Shown piece by piece: positions 1-8,112 of a DNA stretch of 32,078 nucleotides. Each line of letters begins with the position of its first letter. Within the stretch, counting starts at the first letter, position 1. The notes below the pieces were generated by a model that saw only the letters and a list, made by a program, of their open reading frames with translations, was not told where the DNA came from and did no database searches. The translations under genes were made by a program, and so were the position numbers. The DNA comes from Pseudomonas sp. sp1636 (GTDB lineage: Bacteria; Pseudomonadota; Gammaproteobacteria; Pseudomonadales; Pseudomonadaceae): contig NZ_JARRAB010000027.1 in NCBI RefSeq assembly GCF_030376615.1, forward strand, positions 1-32,078, read 5' to 3'.

Positions 1-314
1 CCTGCAAGCTCGCGTCCCAGTCCCGCCATGAGGCCGAGTGCAGGTGTTGCGCAGGGGCGCAACCCAAACGTCCAGCACACGCGTTAACGGGCCATGCCAA
101 GCCTTTGGCCGATGCGCACAAACTTGTCCGTCCGGTGTCAAGCTCAACGTCCCCACAGAAATGCGAAGAACCATAAATATAGGCTCGAGAAAATGCCGAT
201 CGCCTGGCTTGGGCGCAGCCACCGAGTCGTAGCCTGGATGAGCCCCGGCGCAATCCGGGAGCGGTCTGCAAGGGCAGAATCCGGCTGATCCCGACTCCGC
301 TCTGCTGCACGCCG
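1..314. other. Intergenic or unassigned left edge
   Basis: No convincing gene is visible. The short plus-strand reading frames here have no recognisable protein features and no good ribosome-binding site. The stretch lies downstream of the minus-strand DUF457 gene and may contain its transcript end, but I see no clear hairpin followed by a T-run. Confidence 0.5.
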
Positions 315-1397
315 TCAGCAGTCGTCGCGTTCCGCGGCGCAGGACTGCCGCGCGACGTTCAGCAGAGGCTTTTCCAGGTCGCTGGCCCAGGCCGTCAGGG
401 GCACCTGCAGATCCGCCTGCCAGATCCGCCGCCACAGCACCTGCAAGCGTCGCGGGTCGGCCAGCGGCGACGGCCAGTGCTGGGTTTCCTGATGGAGCTG
501 CCATTCGCCGTTGCGCTGGATGGCAAAGTCGAAGCGGAACGGGTGCACGCCGGTCATGCCCAGGCGTATGTCGGTGACCACCAGGTGCGCGCCGATCTGG
601 TCGTAGCGCAGCATGCCATCGGTGAACCAGGCCAGGCGCTGGTGCGCGGCGGAGTGGGCGAGAACCTCGGCCAGCGCGGTGCCGCGCGGCATGCGGCTGA
701 GTTGCGCTGGCTGCTGGTCGAACCAGCCGACCAGAGCCTCGTGGTAATACGCACCATCCAGCACGATCACGCGCCAGAGCAGGCTGTTGAGTGGCGTCGG
801 GGTGCTGAACAGCGCTTCGGCCTGGATACCCTGGCGGATCAGTTGCGCCTCGACCCGTTGTTCGGCCATGAACTTGCCGGCCAGGGTCGAACCCAGGTAA
901 AGGGTCGACAGGGCCAGGGCGATCAGCGCCGTCTTGGCCGTTTTGTCGCGCAGGCCGAAGACCAGTCCCAGGAGCACGGCCGCAATCAACGGCAGCGTGT
1001 AGAGGGGGTCGATGATGAAGACGCTCGACCAGGCGGTGGGCGTCGGCATCAGCGGCCAGAACAGTTGGGTGCCGTAGCTGGTGAAGCTGTCCAGCAGCGG
1101 GTGGCTGAGCAGCACCAGGGCCAGGGTCGTGAACAGGCGTCGGCTCGAGTAGCCCGGGTGCAGGCGCCGGGCTAGCCAGGTCAGCAGCAGGGCCGCGCCG
1201 AAGAGAACCGGCAATGAATGGCTGAAGCCGCGGTGGTAGGTCATGTTGGCCACGGCGTCGCCGTAATCGATGAGCACATCGAGATCGGGCAGGGTGCCGA
1301 GCATGGCGCCATACAACAGCGCCTTGCGTCCCTGCCAGCGGCCGAGCATGGCACTTTGAATAGTCGCCCCGAGCACGGCTTGGGTAATCGAGTCCAT
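315..1397 (-). CDS. DUF457/YdjM-family membrane-bound metal-dependent hydrolase
   Basis: The protein (about 360 aa) begins MDSITQAVLGATIQ and carries the early Asp/His pattern of the YdjM/YbcI (DUF457, PF04307) family: LPDLDVLIDY followed by YHRGFSHSLPVL and, later, SHPLLDSFTSYGTQLF. These Asp and His residues are the presumed metal ligands. At least four hydrophobic segments lie in the first half, which places it in the inner membrane; the C-terminal third is soluble. The family is annotated as membrane-bound metal-dependent hydrolases, but a substrate is not established. I prefer the Met at 1397 to the one seven codons upstream (1418), because the family motif starts right at MDSITQ. It is the last gene of the minus-strand block 315-3962, but a gap of about 120 bp separates it from the GGDEF/EAL gene, so operon membership is uncertain. 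Confidence 0.85.
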   Translation of the reverse strand: MDSITQAVLGATIQSAMLGRWQGRKALLYGAMLGTLPDLDVLIDYGDAVANMTYHRGFSHSLPVLFGAALLLTWLARRLHPGYSSRRLFTTLALVLLSHPLLDSFTSYGTQLFWPLMPTPTAWSSVFIIDPLYTLPLIAAVLLGLVFGLRDKTAKTALIALALSTLYLGSTLAGKFMAEQRVEAQLIRQGIQAEALFSTPTPLNSLLWRVIVLDGAYYHEALVGWFDQQPAQLSRMPRGTALAEVLAHSAAHQRLAWFTDGMLRYDQIGAHLVVTDIRLGMTGVHPFRFDFAIQRNGEWQLHQETQHWPSPLADPRRLQVLWRRIWQADLQVPLTAWASDLEKPLLNVARQSCAAERDDC

Positions 1398-1517
1398 CGC
1401 AGATGGTTCCGTCGCCAATATGCACTAAACGGTACACCGAGAGTCGCGCGGACGGCTGCCCGGAAATTCAAACCAAAGGTTTCTGCTCATGGTGCACGGG
1501 TGGACGGCCCGGCGGGT

Positions 1518-3437
1518 TCAGGGGGCCAGTTCCTGCTCCTGCTGAGTGACTGATTCGGCGCTGGACAGGGCAAGGTGCTGGCCGCACCAACTGATCAGGC
1601 TCGGCAAAGGCATGGGCCGGCCATACCAGTAGCCCTGGGCCTGGTCGCTGCCCAGTGCGAGTACTTGCTGGGCTTCCTGCTCATCTTCGATGCCCTCGCA
1701 GGTCACCTGGAAACTAAAGATATGGCATAGCTCGATGATGCTGCGCACCACGTTTTGCAGTTGCGGCTGCTGGCCGATGCCCTGGATGAACGACTTGTCG
1801 ATCTTGATCCGCTGCACGCGCAGTTCACGCAGATAGGAGAGCGATGAATAGCCGGTGCCGAAGTCGTCGAGCGCCACCTGAATGCCCAATTCGTTGAGTT
1901 CGCCGAGGATGCGCGAGCCGTCATGGAAGTTGGCTATGGAAATGGATTCGGTCATCTCCACGATCAGTTGGTTAGCCTGGATAGGCGCCAGGCCAAGCCA
2001 CTGCGCGAGCTCTTCGGGCAGACTCCGGTTGAACTGCGAGGCGCAGATGTTGATCGAGAAGTACAGCGAACTGCGCAGGTTGTGCGGCAGGGTCAGCAGA
2101 TCCTGCTTCAGTTGGCGCAGAATCCATTGTCCCAGTGCCGGGCCCAGTTGATTGTTTTCCGCCAGTTCCACCACTTCCAGCGGCGGGATGTAGCCCAGTT
2201 CGGGATGTAGCCAGCGCAACAGGACTTCGACCCCCGTCCCCGTCCCTGTCAGGTCGACGATCGGTTGGTAATGCAGGCTCAGGCCCGAGGCCGAGGTTTG
2301 CCCTAGGGCGCGCTTGAGATCGCCCAGCAGGTTCTGGTTGCGCAGATAGCGATTGCTGATCTCTTCGCTGAAGACCTCAAGGCCCTTGCCTTGTTTCACG
2401 CGCAGTTCACGCAAGGCTAGGGTGGCGAAGTAGTAGAGCTTCTGCAGACTGAGGCGGTTCGCGGGATTGTAGCTCAGGCCAATCCGGGTGGCCACCTGAA
2501 ACAGATATTTCTCGTGCTGGTAGTCGAAGGTCAGGGTCTGGCCGAGGCGCTGCAGGGTGCCGCTGACCAGTTCCTCGGGAAACCCTTCGGGGAAGGTCAT
2601 GACGAATTCATCGCCAGCCATTCGGGCGACGAAGCTGCCTTTGGGCTTCAAACGTTCGAGTGTCTCGCCGATACGGCTGAGCAATCGGTCGCCGGCTTCA
2701 TGGCTGATGTTCTCATTCAGGGCGCGAAAATTACTCAGTTCGATCACCGCCAGGGCTCGGCAGTCCGAGGTTGCCGAGTTCTTCTGCTGGGCCTGGAAGC
2801 TGTTGCGGTTGGGCAGCTGGGTGAGCGCATCGAAGCGGGCCAAGAAGCGATTCTTGCGCGCCTCGCGGTACAACAGCAGGCTGAGGCCGCCGCCGCATAA
2901 CAGCATGCCGAGCAGGAGGAATTGGCTCAGGCTCTGGCTGCTGCGCAAGTCGTCGACGATCCGGGCGGCCTCCGGCCCGGTGAAGTTGTTGACCATCAGT
3001 TGCCGAATCGGCGTCTGATAGGTGCCGTAGCGCACGATGGCCTGGTCGATTTCGGGCCCCGGTTGCAGCCTTGGCTGGAACAGCAGGGTTTCATCGCTGC
3101 GCAATTGTTCGAAGAGCTGCTTGACCATGGCTTCGGCGTTGAAGCGCTGGCGGATCAGCCGATTTTCCTCGCCGGACAGGAACACCTCGAGACGACTCCA
3201 CAGCAGGTCGTAGGCCAGCTTCAGCTTTTCCTGGGAGGCGGCCCCCGCGTTGAACAGCTGCAGGGTATTGAGAAAGCGCAGGTGCTCGAACTCCAGTTGG
3301 GCGAGCGACCAGGCGGAGATCTGGATTCGGGCGGAGGCCTGTTGAGTGGTGCGCTGGTTATAGACCAGGGAGCTGCCGATACCCACGGCAAAGCCCAGGG
3401 TGACCAGGGCGAGGAGCGCATAGCGTAAGCGGCGCAT
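1518..3437 (-). CDS. Membrane-anchored GGDEF/EAL cyclic-di-GMP protein
   Basis: About 640 aa. Numbering from the TTG at 3443, a membrane segment at about 7-27 and another at about 174-192 enclose a periplasmic sensor region of roughly 145 residues with no recognised fold. A GGDEF domain (about 200-360) and an EAL domain (about 380-630) follow. The EAL active site looks complete: EVL in place of EAL at 406-408, N465, E499, D526-D527, K550, E583 and Q603. The GGDEF domain is weaker. The signature is AGDEF (276-280), the usual first metal-binding Asp is Glu235, and there is no RxxD inhibitory site in the expected place. I therefore infer that it mainly degrades c-di-GMP, with the GGDEF domain regulatory. 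A TTG start at 3443 would directly abut the upstream TAA; the ATG at 3437 is the likelier start. It is co-transcribed with the SUOX-like gene upstream. Confidence 0.88.
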   Translation of the reverse strand: MRRLRYALLALVTLGFAVGIGSSLVYNQRTTQQASARIQISAWSLAQLEFEHLRFLNTLQLFNAGAASQEKLKLAYDLLWSRLEVFLSGEENRLIRQRFNAEAMVKQLFEQLRSDETLLFQPRLQPGPEIDQAIVRYGTYQTPIRQLMVNNFTGPEAARIVDDLRSSQSLSQFLLLGMLLCGGGLSLLLYREARKNRFLARFDALTQLPNRNSFQAQQKNSATSDCRALAVIELSNFRALNENISHEAGDRLLSRIGETLERLKPKGSFVARMAGDEFVMTFPEGFPEELVSGTLQRLGQTLTFDYQHEKYLFQVATRIGLSYNPANRLSLQKLYYFATLALRELRVKQGKGLEVFSEEISNRYLRNQNLLGDLKRALGQTSASGLSLHYQPIVDLTGTGTGVEVLLRWLHPELGYIPPLEVVELAENNQLGPALGQWILRQLKQDLLTLPHNLRSSLYFSINICASQFNRSLPEELAQWLGLAPIQANQLIVEMTESISIANFHDGSRILGELNELGIQVALDDFGTGYSSLSYLRELRVQRIKIDKSFIQGIGQQPQLQNVVRSIIELCHIFSFQVTCEGIEDEQEAQQVLALGSDQAQGYWYGRPMPLPSLISWCGQHLALSSAESVTQQEQELAP

Positions 3438-3443
3438 CGGCAA

Positions 3444-3962
3444 TTAGCGCCCGACGTGCAGGGTTTTCAACTGCCAGAGCATCGCCTGCTGGTGTTCTTC
3501 CTTGCGCAGTTCGGGGAAGTCGCTCAAGGGGTAGACGATCCAGATCGGCCCCTTGTCGCGCACGCTCATCGGTTGGCCATTCTTGTGGGTTGCCAGGATC
3601 ACCGGGTATTGCCGGGCGGCTTCGAGGTTGAAGCGGGCGGCGTAGTCGTTCAGGGCGGTTGCCTCGAGCCATTCGCCGCGAGTCTGGAGACTGTCGACCA
3701 GCACGCTGAGCCTGGGGCCACGGTAGCTGTCCTGCTGATCGGTCCAGGGCGTCAGGGTCTTGACCTCGACTTGCGGCAAGCGCTCCAGGCGCTCCAGGTC
3801 GAACAGTGCCTGGCCGCTGGGGCAGCAGCCGAGCTCGCCGGTCACCGTCAGGATTACCGGGTGTTCAGGCGCATCCTGCCAGCTGTCGCTTGCGCTAATG
3901 ATCGGGCTGGTTAGCGTCAGGGTCGGCAGCAATAGCATCAGCAGGCTACGGGGAAAGGGCAT
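3444..3962 (-). CDS. Periplasmic SUOX-like (molybdopterin-binding fold) domain protein
   Basis: 172 aa with a signal peptide (hydrophobic run at about 6-22, cleavage likely near ISASDS). The mature part matches the short, stand-alone version of the sulfite-oxidase Moco-binding fold (PF00174): ALNDYAARF, YPVILATHKNGQPMSVRDKG, IWIVYPLSDFPELR and a C-terminal WQLKTL. This small form is usually encoded beside a membrane GGDEF sensor, and the same holds here: the gene ends only a few bases before the GGDEF/EAL start. I infer that it is an accessory sensor subunit for that protein and not an enzyme. An adjacent Cys pair (C46-C47) at the start of the mature domain is a possible redox or metal site. 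Whether it binds molybdopterin cannot be told from sequence. Confidence 0.75.
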   Translation of the reverse strand: MPFPRSLLMLLLPTLTLTSPIISASDSWQDAPEHPVILTVTGELGCCPSGQALFDLERLERLPQVEVKTLTPWTDQQDSYRGPRLSVLVDSLQTRGEWLEATALNDYAARFNLEAARQYPVILATHKNGQPMSVRDKGPIWIVYPLSDFPELRKEEHQQAMLWQLKTLHVGR

Positions 3963-4217
3963 GGCGAATAACCGAAGAGATAGGGGCGATGCCGCAGCGA
4001 GTGTCGGCTATGCCCGTTTTTATTCTTAAGTGCCGCCCTCTGGCGTGCACGTTTTGCCGGAGTGTACGGCTTGGGTTCAGCTGCTGCCAAGCGGCTGGAG
4101 GGCTGGTTTCACGCGAGCAGCAGAGGCCTGGCAGGGCCATGCCCTGGCGGGAGGGGTCATGCGGTAGTCTTGGTGAGGGTATATCCTTGCCCTTCTGTCA
4201 CCGCCGAAGCCTTTGCC
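3963..4217. other. Divergent intergenic region between the SUOX-like gene and arfB
   Basis: About 255 bases separate two divergent starts, so promoters for both directions must lie here. Only a weak TATATCC-like -10 candidate just upstream of arfB (about 4180-4187) is visible. No operator or structured element stood out. Confidence 0.4.
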
Positions 4218-4631
4218 ATGCTGGAAATTTCCAATAGCGTCCACCTGCCCGACGCTGAAATCGAGTTGACCGCCATCCGGGCGCAAGGCGCCGGTGGGCA
4301 GAACGTCAACAAGGTCTCCAGTGCCGTGCATTTACGCTTCGATAGCCAGGCCTCGTCCTTGCCGGCGTTTTACAAGGAGCGCCTGCTGGCGCTGCGCGAC
4401 AGCCGCATCACGGCTGAGGGCGTGGTGATCATCAAGGCCCAGCAATACCGCACCCAGGAGCAGAACCGCGCCGATGCCCTGGCGCGACTGGCCGAGTTGA
4501 TCCGCAATGCGGTTAAAACCGAAAAGGCCCGGCGTCCAACCAAGCCCACCCTGGGCTCGAAAAAGCGCCGCCTGGAAGGCAAGAACAAACGCGGGACGAT
4601 CAAGGCGGGCAGGGCCAGGGTGGATTTCTGA
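4218..4631 (+). CDS. arfB: ArfB (YaeJ) alternative ribosome-rescue factor
   Basis: 137 aa, close to the 140 aa of E. coli ArfB. ArfB is a codon-independent peptidyl-tRNA hydrolase that releases nascent chains from ribosomes stalled on truncated mRNA. The catalytic GGQ is at residues 26-28, inside RAQGAGGQNVNKVSSAVHLR. The C-terminus is the strongly basic tail (KKRRLEGKNKRGTIKAGR) that ArfB threads into the empty mRNA channel, and this distinguishes it from RF1/RF2 fragments. I chose the ATG at 4218 because the family's N-terminus (MLEISNSVHLPDAEIE) starts there; the longer open frame from 4062 reads through intergenic sequence. It stands alone, with cysC about 95 bp downstream on the same strand. 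Confidence 0.95.
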   Translation: MLEISNSVHLPDAEIELTAIRAQGAGGQNVNKVSSAVHLRFDSQASSLPAFYKERLLALRDSRITAEGVVIIKAQQYRTQEQNRADALARLAELIRNAVKTEKARRPTKPTLGSKKRRLEGKNKRGTIKAGRARVDF

Positions 4632-4727
4632 GCGCCGCTGCGCTGCGCGCCTTCAAGGCCGAGGTGCCTGAGTCGGCCGGCCCGTTTCCGCAACAAGATC
4701 GCGTCCGTTCAATCTGGAGAACCTCGT

Positions 4728-5351
4728 ATGGATAGCCCCGCTCAGACCCCGGTCAGCCGTGCCCAGCGCGAATTGCGCAACGGCCACGGCGCCGCCGTGC
4801 TGCTGCTCACCGGCTTGTCTGGCGCCGGCAAGAGCACCCTGGCCCAGGCCTTGGCGCGCCGGCTGTTCGAGCTGGGCGCGCACAGTTACGTGCTGGATGG
4901 CGACGAGCTGCGCAGCGGCCTGAATGCGGATCTGGGTTTTACTGCTGGGGCGCGCCGGGAAAACCTGCGGCGCAGTGCCGAGACGGCGCGTCTGCTGGCT
5001 GACTCAGGTGCGCTGGTGATCGCCGCGCTGATCGCACCGTTGGCCGAGTCCCGCGGCTACTGGCGCGAGCGGGTCGGGGCGCCGTTCTTCGAGGTCTGGT
5101 GCTGCGCCAGCTTGCAGGTCTGCGAGGCGCGTGATGCCAAGGGCTTGTACGCCCGGGCGCGGGCCGGCGAGCTGGCCGATTTCACCGGTATCTCCGCTCC
5201 CTACGAGGCGCCGTTGCAGGCGGATCTGGTGATCGACAGCGGCCGCTGCAACGTCGAGGAAAGCGTCGAACTGCTGCTGCGGATGCTGCGTCGGCATGCG
5301 CTGCTGGCGCCCGAGGAAAACTTAGGCACGAATGACCACGCCTCTGGATGA
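4728..5351 (+). CDS. cysC: Adenylylsulfate kinase (CysC), stand-alone and somewhat divergent
   Basis: 207 aa. APS kinase phosphorylates adenylylsulfate to PAPS in sulfate activation. The Walker A motif GLSGAGKST is at residues 29-37, followed by the DGDELRSGLN substrate region, LGFTAGARRENLRR, and the CysC-specific block KGLYARARAGELADFTGI with PYEAP. All of these are diagnostic of the family. Two points are unusual: the position of the phospho-serine (FISP in E. coli) reads LIAP here (Ala103), and the usual VDTPLEVCE reads CCASLQVCE. Many pseudomonads also have a CysN-CysC fusion elsewhere, so this could be a second copy with a specialised PAPS use; no cysD or cysN lies in this window. The gene's end overlaps a LysR-like remnant that starts at 5332. 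Confidence 0.88.
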   Translation: MDSPAQTPVSRAQRELRNGHGAAVLLLTGLSGAGKSTLAQALARRLFELGAHSYVLDGDELRSGLNADLGFTAGARRENLRRSAETARLLADSGALVIAALIAPLAESRGYWRERVGAPFFEVWCCASLQVCEARDAKGLYARARAGELADFTGISAPYEAPLQADLVIDSGRCNVEESVELLLRMLRRHALLAPEENLGTNDHASG

Positions 5352-5484
5352 GTTGCGAGTCTTTGTCGAGGTGGTGAATCGCTGCCTCAACAGGCACTGG
5401 CCTCGCGCATCGCCTGCGTTCGCGATTATCGGGGTCGTCAGCCCGGCCAGGCGAATTAGCCGGCTTGTTGCCGGTTAGCGAGTG
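5332..5484 (+). pseudogene. Remnant of a LysR-type regulator (N-terminal fragment)
   Basis: An ATG at 5332, overlapping the end of cysC, opens MTTPLDELRVFVEVVNR, which reads like the first turn of a LysR-family DNA-binding domain. The similarity then stops abruptly, and the frame ends in TAG after about 50 codons with no helix-turn-helix. A second frame in the following 70 bases (LPQQALASRIACVRDY, then a stop) could be the tail of the same gene after an internal deletion and frame change. I call it decayed; a chance resemblance of only 16 residues cannot be excluded. Confidence 0.4.
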
Positions 5485-5993
5485 TAGCCATAACGACGGG
5501 CAATCAGGTGGTCGATGGCCAGTATCCCCGGGCCCTTGGCCGCGAGCAGCAACAACACGGCCGCCCAGAGCCCGTGGGTCGGATAGGCGCCCGGGTAGAC
5601 GAACAGCTGAATGACCAGGGTCATGCCGAGCAGGGCCAGCGCGGAGAAGCGACTGGCCAGGCCGAGCAGGATCAGCAGCGGGAACAGGTGCTCGCTGAAG
5701 GCGGCCAGGTACGCGGCCAGTTCGGCCGGCAGCAACGGCAGCCGGTACTCTTCCTCGAACAGCGGGATGGCCGAGGCGGAAAGCTGCGGCAGGCCGAATT
5801 CGAAGGTGCCGGAAACGAGATCGATGGCCAGGCCTTCGATCTTGGTCTGCCCGGATTTCCAGAAGGTCGCGGCAATCGAGAAGCGGGCGAGGAGGGCGAC
5901 CAGGCTGTAGGGGATCAGCGTGCACAGGTCGATCGCCCGGGCGATCAGGCGGACAGGTGTGGCCACGGGTAGCGGAGCGTTGGTGTCGGTCAT
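5475..5993 (-). CDS. DoxX-family membrane protein of the bufferin operon
   Basis: 172 aa with four hydrophobic segments (about 29-45, 70-85, 95-130 and 135-160). It has the DoxX pattern RFSIAATFWKSGQTKI near the first segment and HLFPLLILLGLASRFSALAL in the middle. It is the fourth gene of the coupled minus-strand operon and starts at 5993, four bases inside the bufC end. The same gene order (precursor, MNIO, DUF2063, DoxX) is that of the Caulobacter gig metal-stress operon, where the DoxX gene is gigD. A role in membrane redox or export steps for the modified peptide is inferred from context only. Confidence 0.85.
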   Translation of the reverse strand: MTDTNAPLPVATPVRLIARAIDLCTLIPYSLVALLARFSIAATFWKSGQTKIEGLAIDLVSGTFEFGLPQLSASAIPLFEEEYRLPLLPAELAAYLAAFSEHLFPLLILLGLASRFSALALLGMTLVIQLFVYPGAYPTHGLWAAVLLLLAAKGPGILAIDHLIARRYGYTR

Positions 5994-6769
5994 GGGCGTT
6001 GCCTTTCGCTGGCGTAACTGGAATGGATGATTGCACCCGTGCGCAGCAGCTGGGTCAGGCAGGCGCCCAGGTCGAAAGCGTTATCCAGCGCGCAGGCGTG
6101 CTCGGCAGCGCGCCCGAGGGGTTGCTGTTGTTGCAGGGCTTGGATGAAATGGACGTCGCCTTGGCGTATGCCGATCACTTCGACCTCCAGCTCATGGCGC
6201 AGCACCAGGGCGCATTGCGCCTGGTAGGGATCCACGTCGGCAAGCGCCAGTGCGCCTTGGTGAGCGCCCCACAGCGAGACCACTGCGAAGGCCGAATCGA
6301 GCAGGCCGAGCGAAGGGTGCAGGCGCAACAGCAGGGCGCCGAGGCTGTCCGGCGCGGCCAGGGCCGTCGTTAGCACATCGCTGGCCAAGGCCTCGGCGTC
6401 GGCCGCGTGGTAGGCGCGGACGCGCAGCAGTTCGAGGCGCGCCACGTCCGCCAGGTAAGGCAGGCCACTGGCGGGGGCGAATGTTTCGATGAAGCCGGGG
6501 AAGCTGGCACCGTAGTCGGCGAGGATCGGCGAGCGTGGCGGCGAGTTGCGCACATAGACGGCCGCCATGGCGCGAAAGAAGTCGCTGCCCACCAACTGCT
6601 GCACCACCGGGCAACTGGCGGCCAGGGCATCGATCAGCGAGCTGAGTACGTTATTGCGGTAGACGGCGAAACGCGCGGCCGGGGCAGAGCCGTTCCACGC
6701 CTTCAGGTCTGCGGGACAGTCGCGTTGCGGGTCGAGCAGCGCCGCGACGAAGTCGTGTTGGGTGCTCAT
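5990..6769 (-). CDS. bufC: DUF2063 (BufC-type) partner of the MNIO enzyme
   Basis: 259 aa. The N-terminus (FVAALLDPQRDCPADL, then FAVYRNNVLSSLIDALAASCP and FFRAMAAVYVRNSPP) is typical of DUF2063 (PF09836). These proteins accompany DUF692/MNIO enzymes and bind the leader of the precursor peptide, delivering it to the catalytic subunit. The start at 6769 overlaps the bufB stop by four bases and the stop overlaps the doxX start by four, so the three genes are translationally coupled. The C-terminal half is alanine/leucine-rich and alpha-helical in appearance. The symbol follows bufferin nomenclature; the assignment is by family and neighbourhood. Confidence 0.87.
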   Translation of the reverse strand: MSTQHDFVAALLDPQRDCPADLKAWNGSAPAARFAVYRNNVLSSLIDALAASCPVVQQLVGSDFFRAMAAVYVRNSPPRSPILADYGASFPGFIETFAPASGLPYLADVARLELLRVRAYHAADAEALASDVLTTALAAPDSLGALLLRLHPSLGLLDSAFAVVSLWGAHQGALALADVDPYQAQCALVLRHELEVEVIGIRQGDVHFIQALQQQQPLGRAAEHACALDNAFDLGACLTQLLRTGAIIHSSYASERQRP

Positions 6770-7668
6770 GCCTGAACCTCATGCCCGCTGCGGCAATAGC
6801 TGTCGAGCAGCGTCTGGGCGTGGCGTGCCTCCTGTAGCAATACCTCCAGCGGCGGGATGTCGTTGTCCCGCTCAAGCAGGGTCGGAGTCGCGCCGATTAA
6901 TGGCAGAACCTCCGTGTAGAGCCGCCATACGGCGTCGTCGACCGGGGCGCCGTGGTTGTCGATCAGCAAGCGGTCGCCTGCCGCGTCCTGGTCTTCGGCG
7001 AAGCCGGCGAGGTGGATCTCGCCAACGGCGCTCAACGGCAGGGCGCGCAGGTAGGCCTGGGCATCCCAGTGGTGGTTGACGCTGGAGACATAGGCGTTGT
7101 TGACGTCCAGCAGCAGGCCGCAGCCGGTGCGGCGTACGACCTCGCGGATAAACGCGGCTTCGTCCATGGTCGAGCTGGAGAACTCGACATAGGTCGCCGG
7201 GTTCTCCAGCAGTAGCTGACGCTGTAAGCGGCTTTGCACCTGGTCGATATGCTCGCAGACCCGGGCCAGGGTCGCGGCGTCGTAGGCCAGCGGCAGCAGG
7301 TCGTTGAGAAACATATCGGTATGACTCGACCAGGCCAGGTGTTCGGAAAAGGCCTGCGGCTGATAGCGTTCGAGCAAAGTGGCCAGGCGCTCGAGATGTT
7401 CCCGGTCGAGCGGCTGCTGCGCGCCGATTGACAGACCGACGCCATGGATTGACAGCGGATAGCGCTCGCGGATCAGGCCCAGGTAATGATGGAAGGGCCC
7501 GCCCGCCACCAGGTAGTTCTCGGCATGCACCTCGAAGAAGCCGAGCGCGGGGCTGGCGTCGAGGATCTGCTGGTAGTGCTGCGGTTTCAGGCCGATGCCG
7601 GCCCGGCAGGGCAGCTGGGGTTGCCATGCAGGAGCGCTGCCGGCATCGCGGGTTGGCGAGGCGATCAT
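6766..7668 (-). CDS. bufB: MNIO family (DUF692) RiPP-modifying oxidase, BufB-type
   Basis: 300 aa. Multinuclear non-heme iron oxidative enzymes have a TIM-barrel fold and modify Cys residues of a precursor peptide. Landmarks in order: GIGLKPQHY near the start, FFEVHAENYLVAGGP, PLSIHGVGLSIG, FSEHLAWSSH, LLENPATYVEF, LLLDVNNAYVSSVNH, EIHLAGF, IDNHGAPV and TPTLLERDNDIPPL. The His, Glu and Asp residues in these strings are the expected iron ligands, and all are present. It follows bufA by 22 bases and overlaps bufC by four. In characterised bufferins the MNIO oxidises core cysteines to thiooxazoles; the same chemistry is inferred here, not shown. Confidence 0.92.
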   Translation of the reverse strand: MIASPTRDAGSAPAWQPQLPCRAGIGLKPQHYQQILDASPALGFFEVHAENYLVAGGPFHHYLGLIRERYPLSIHGVGLSIGAQQPLDREHLERLATLLERYQPQAFSEHLAWSSHTDMFLNDLLPLAYDAATLARVCEHIDQVQSRLQRQLLLENPATYVEFSSSTMDEAAFIREVVRRTGCGLLLDVNNAYVSSVNHHWDAQAYLRALPLSAVGEIHLAGFAEDQDAAGDRLLIDNHGAPVDDAVWRLYTEVLPLIGATPTLLERDNDIPPLEVLLQEARHAQTLLDSYCRSGHEVQA

Positions 7669-7690
7669 TATCAGCGCTCCTGCTGGGCGG

Positions 7691-8002
7691 TCAGGACTTC
7701 TTCATTTCTTTGAAGGCTTCGAGTTGGCCAAAACCGGTCGCGGAAGTCGGCGAGGCGGTCTGCTCGCAGGTGCCTTTAGGGACGAACTTCCAGGCGTTGC
7801 CCTGGTAGTCGACCTTAGCGGTGCCTGCGCAGGTGGTGCCCGCTCCGGCGGCGCAATCGTTCTTGCCTTTCATGGCCACGCCAAAACACTTCTCGTTCTC
7901 TGCCGCTTGGGCCGTGAGGGGGACGCTGGCGATCGTCAGGGCAGCGCCCAGGGCAAGCGCGAGGGCAGCGACTGAAACAGCATGGGAAGCGGTGGTGTTC
8001 AT
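7691..8002 (-). CDS. bufA: Bufferin-type precursor peptide (DUF2282)
   Basis: 103 aa. A long Sec-type signal sequence (hydrophobic run at about 8-31, AQAA near 31-34) precedes a small four-cysteine core: C39 in ENEKCFGVAMKGKNDC, C50, C58 in AGAGTTCAG and C79 in VPKGTC. This is the DUF2282 pattern of bufferins, exported copper-binding RiPPs that protect against metal stress. The length and the spacing of the two central Cys fit the family. A good ribosome-binding site (GGAG, about 8011-8014) stands upstream of the ATG. It is first in the operon with the MNIO enzyme, DUF2063 partner and DoxX protein. The C-terminal tail (EAFKEMKKS) is basic and unstructured in appearance. Confidence 0.92.
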   Translation of the reverse strand: MNTTASHAVSVAALALALGAALTIASVPLTAQAAENEKCFGVAMKGKNDCAAGAGTTCAGTAKVDYQGNAWKFVPKGTCEQTASPTSATGFGQLEAFKEMKKS

Positions 8003-8112
8003 CTGGGTAGCTCCGTTTTAGCGATTGATACAGCACATATTGATGTAGCACATGGAGCGGCATGCCGTAGCGAGTGCTTCGCCTTGGCTGCAATTGCCGT
8101 TCTTGTCTTACT

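Noticed and set aside
477..1175. Long plus-strand frame opposite the DUF457 gene (232 codons)
   Set aside because: It is the antisense shadow of a GC-rich gene with clear family motifs; composition is Gln/Arg/Gly-rich with no recognisable domain.
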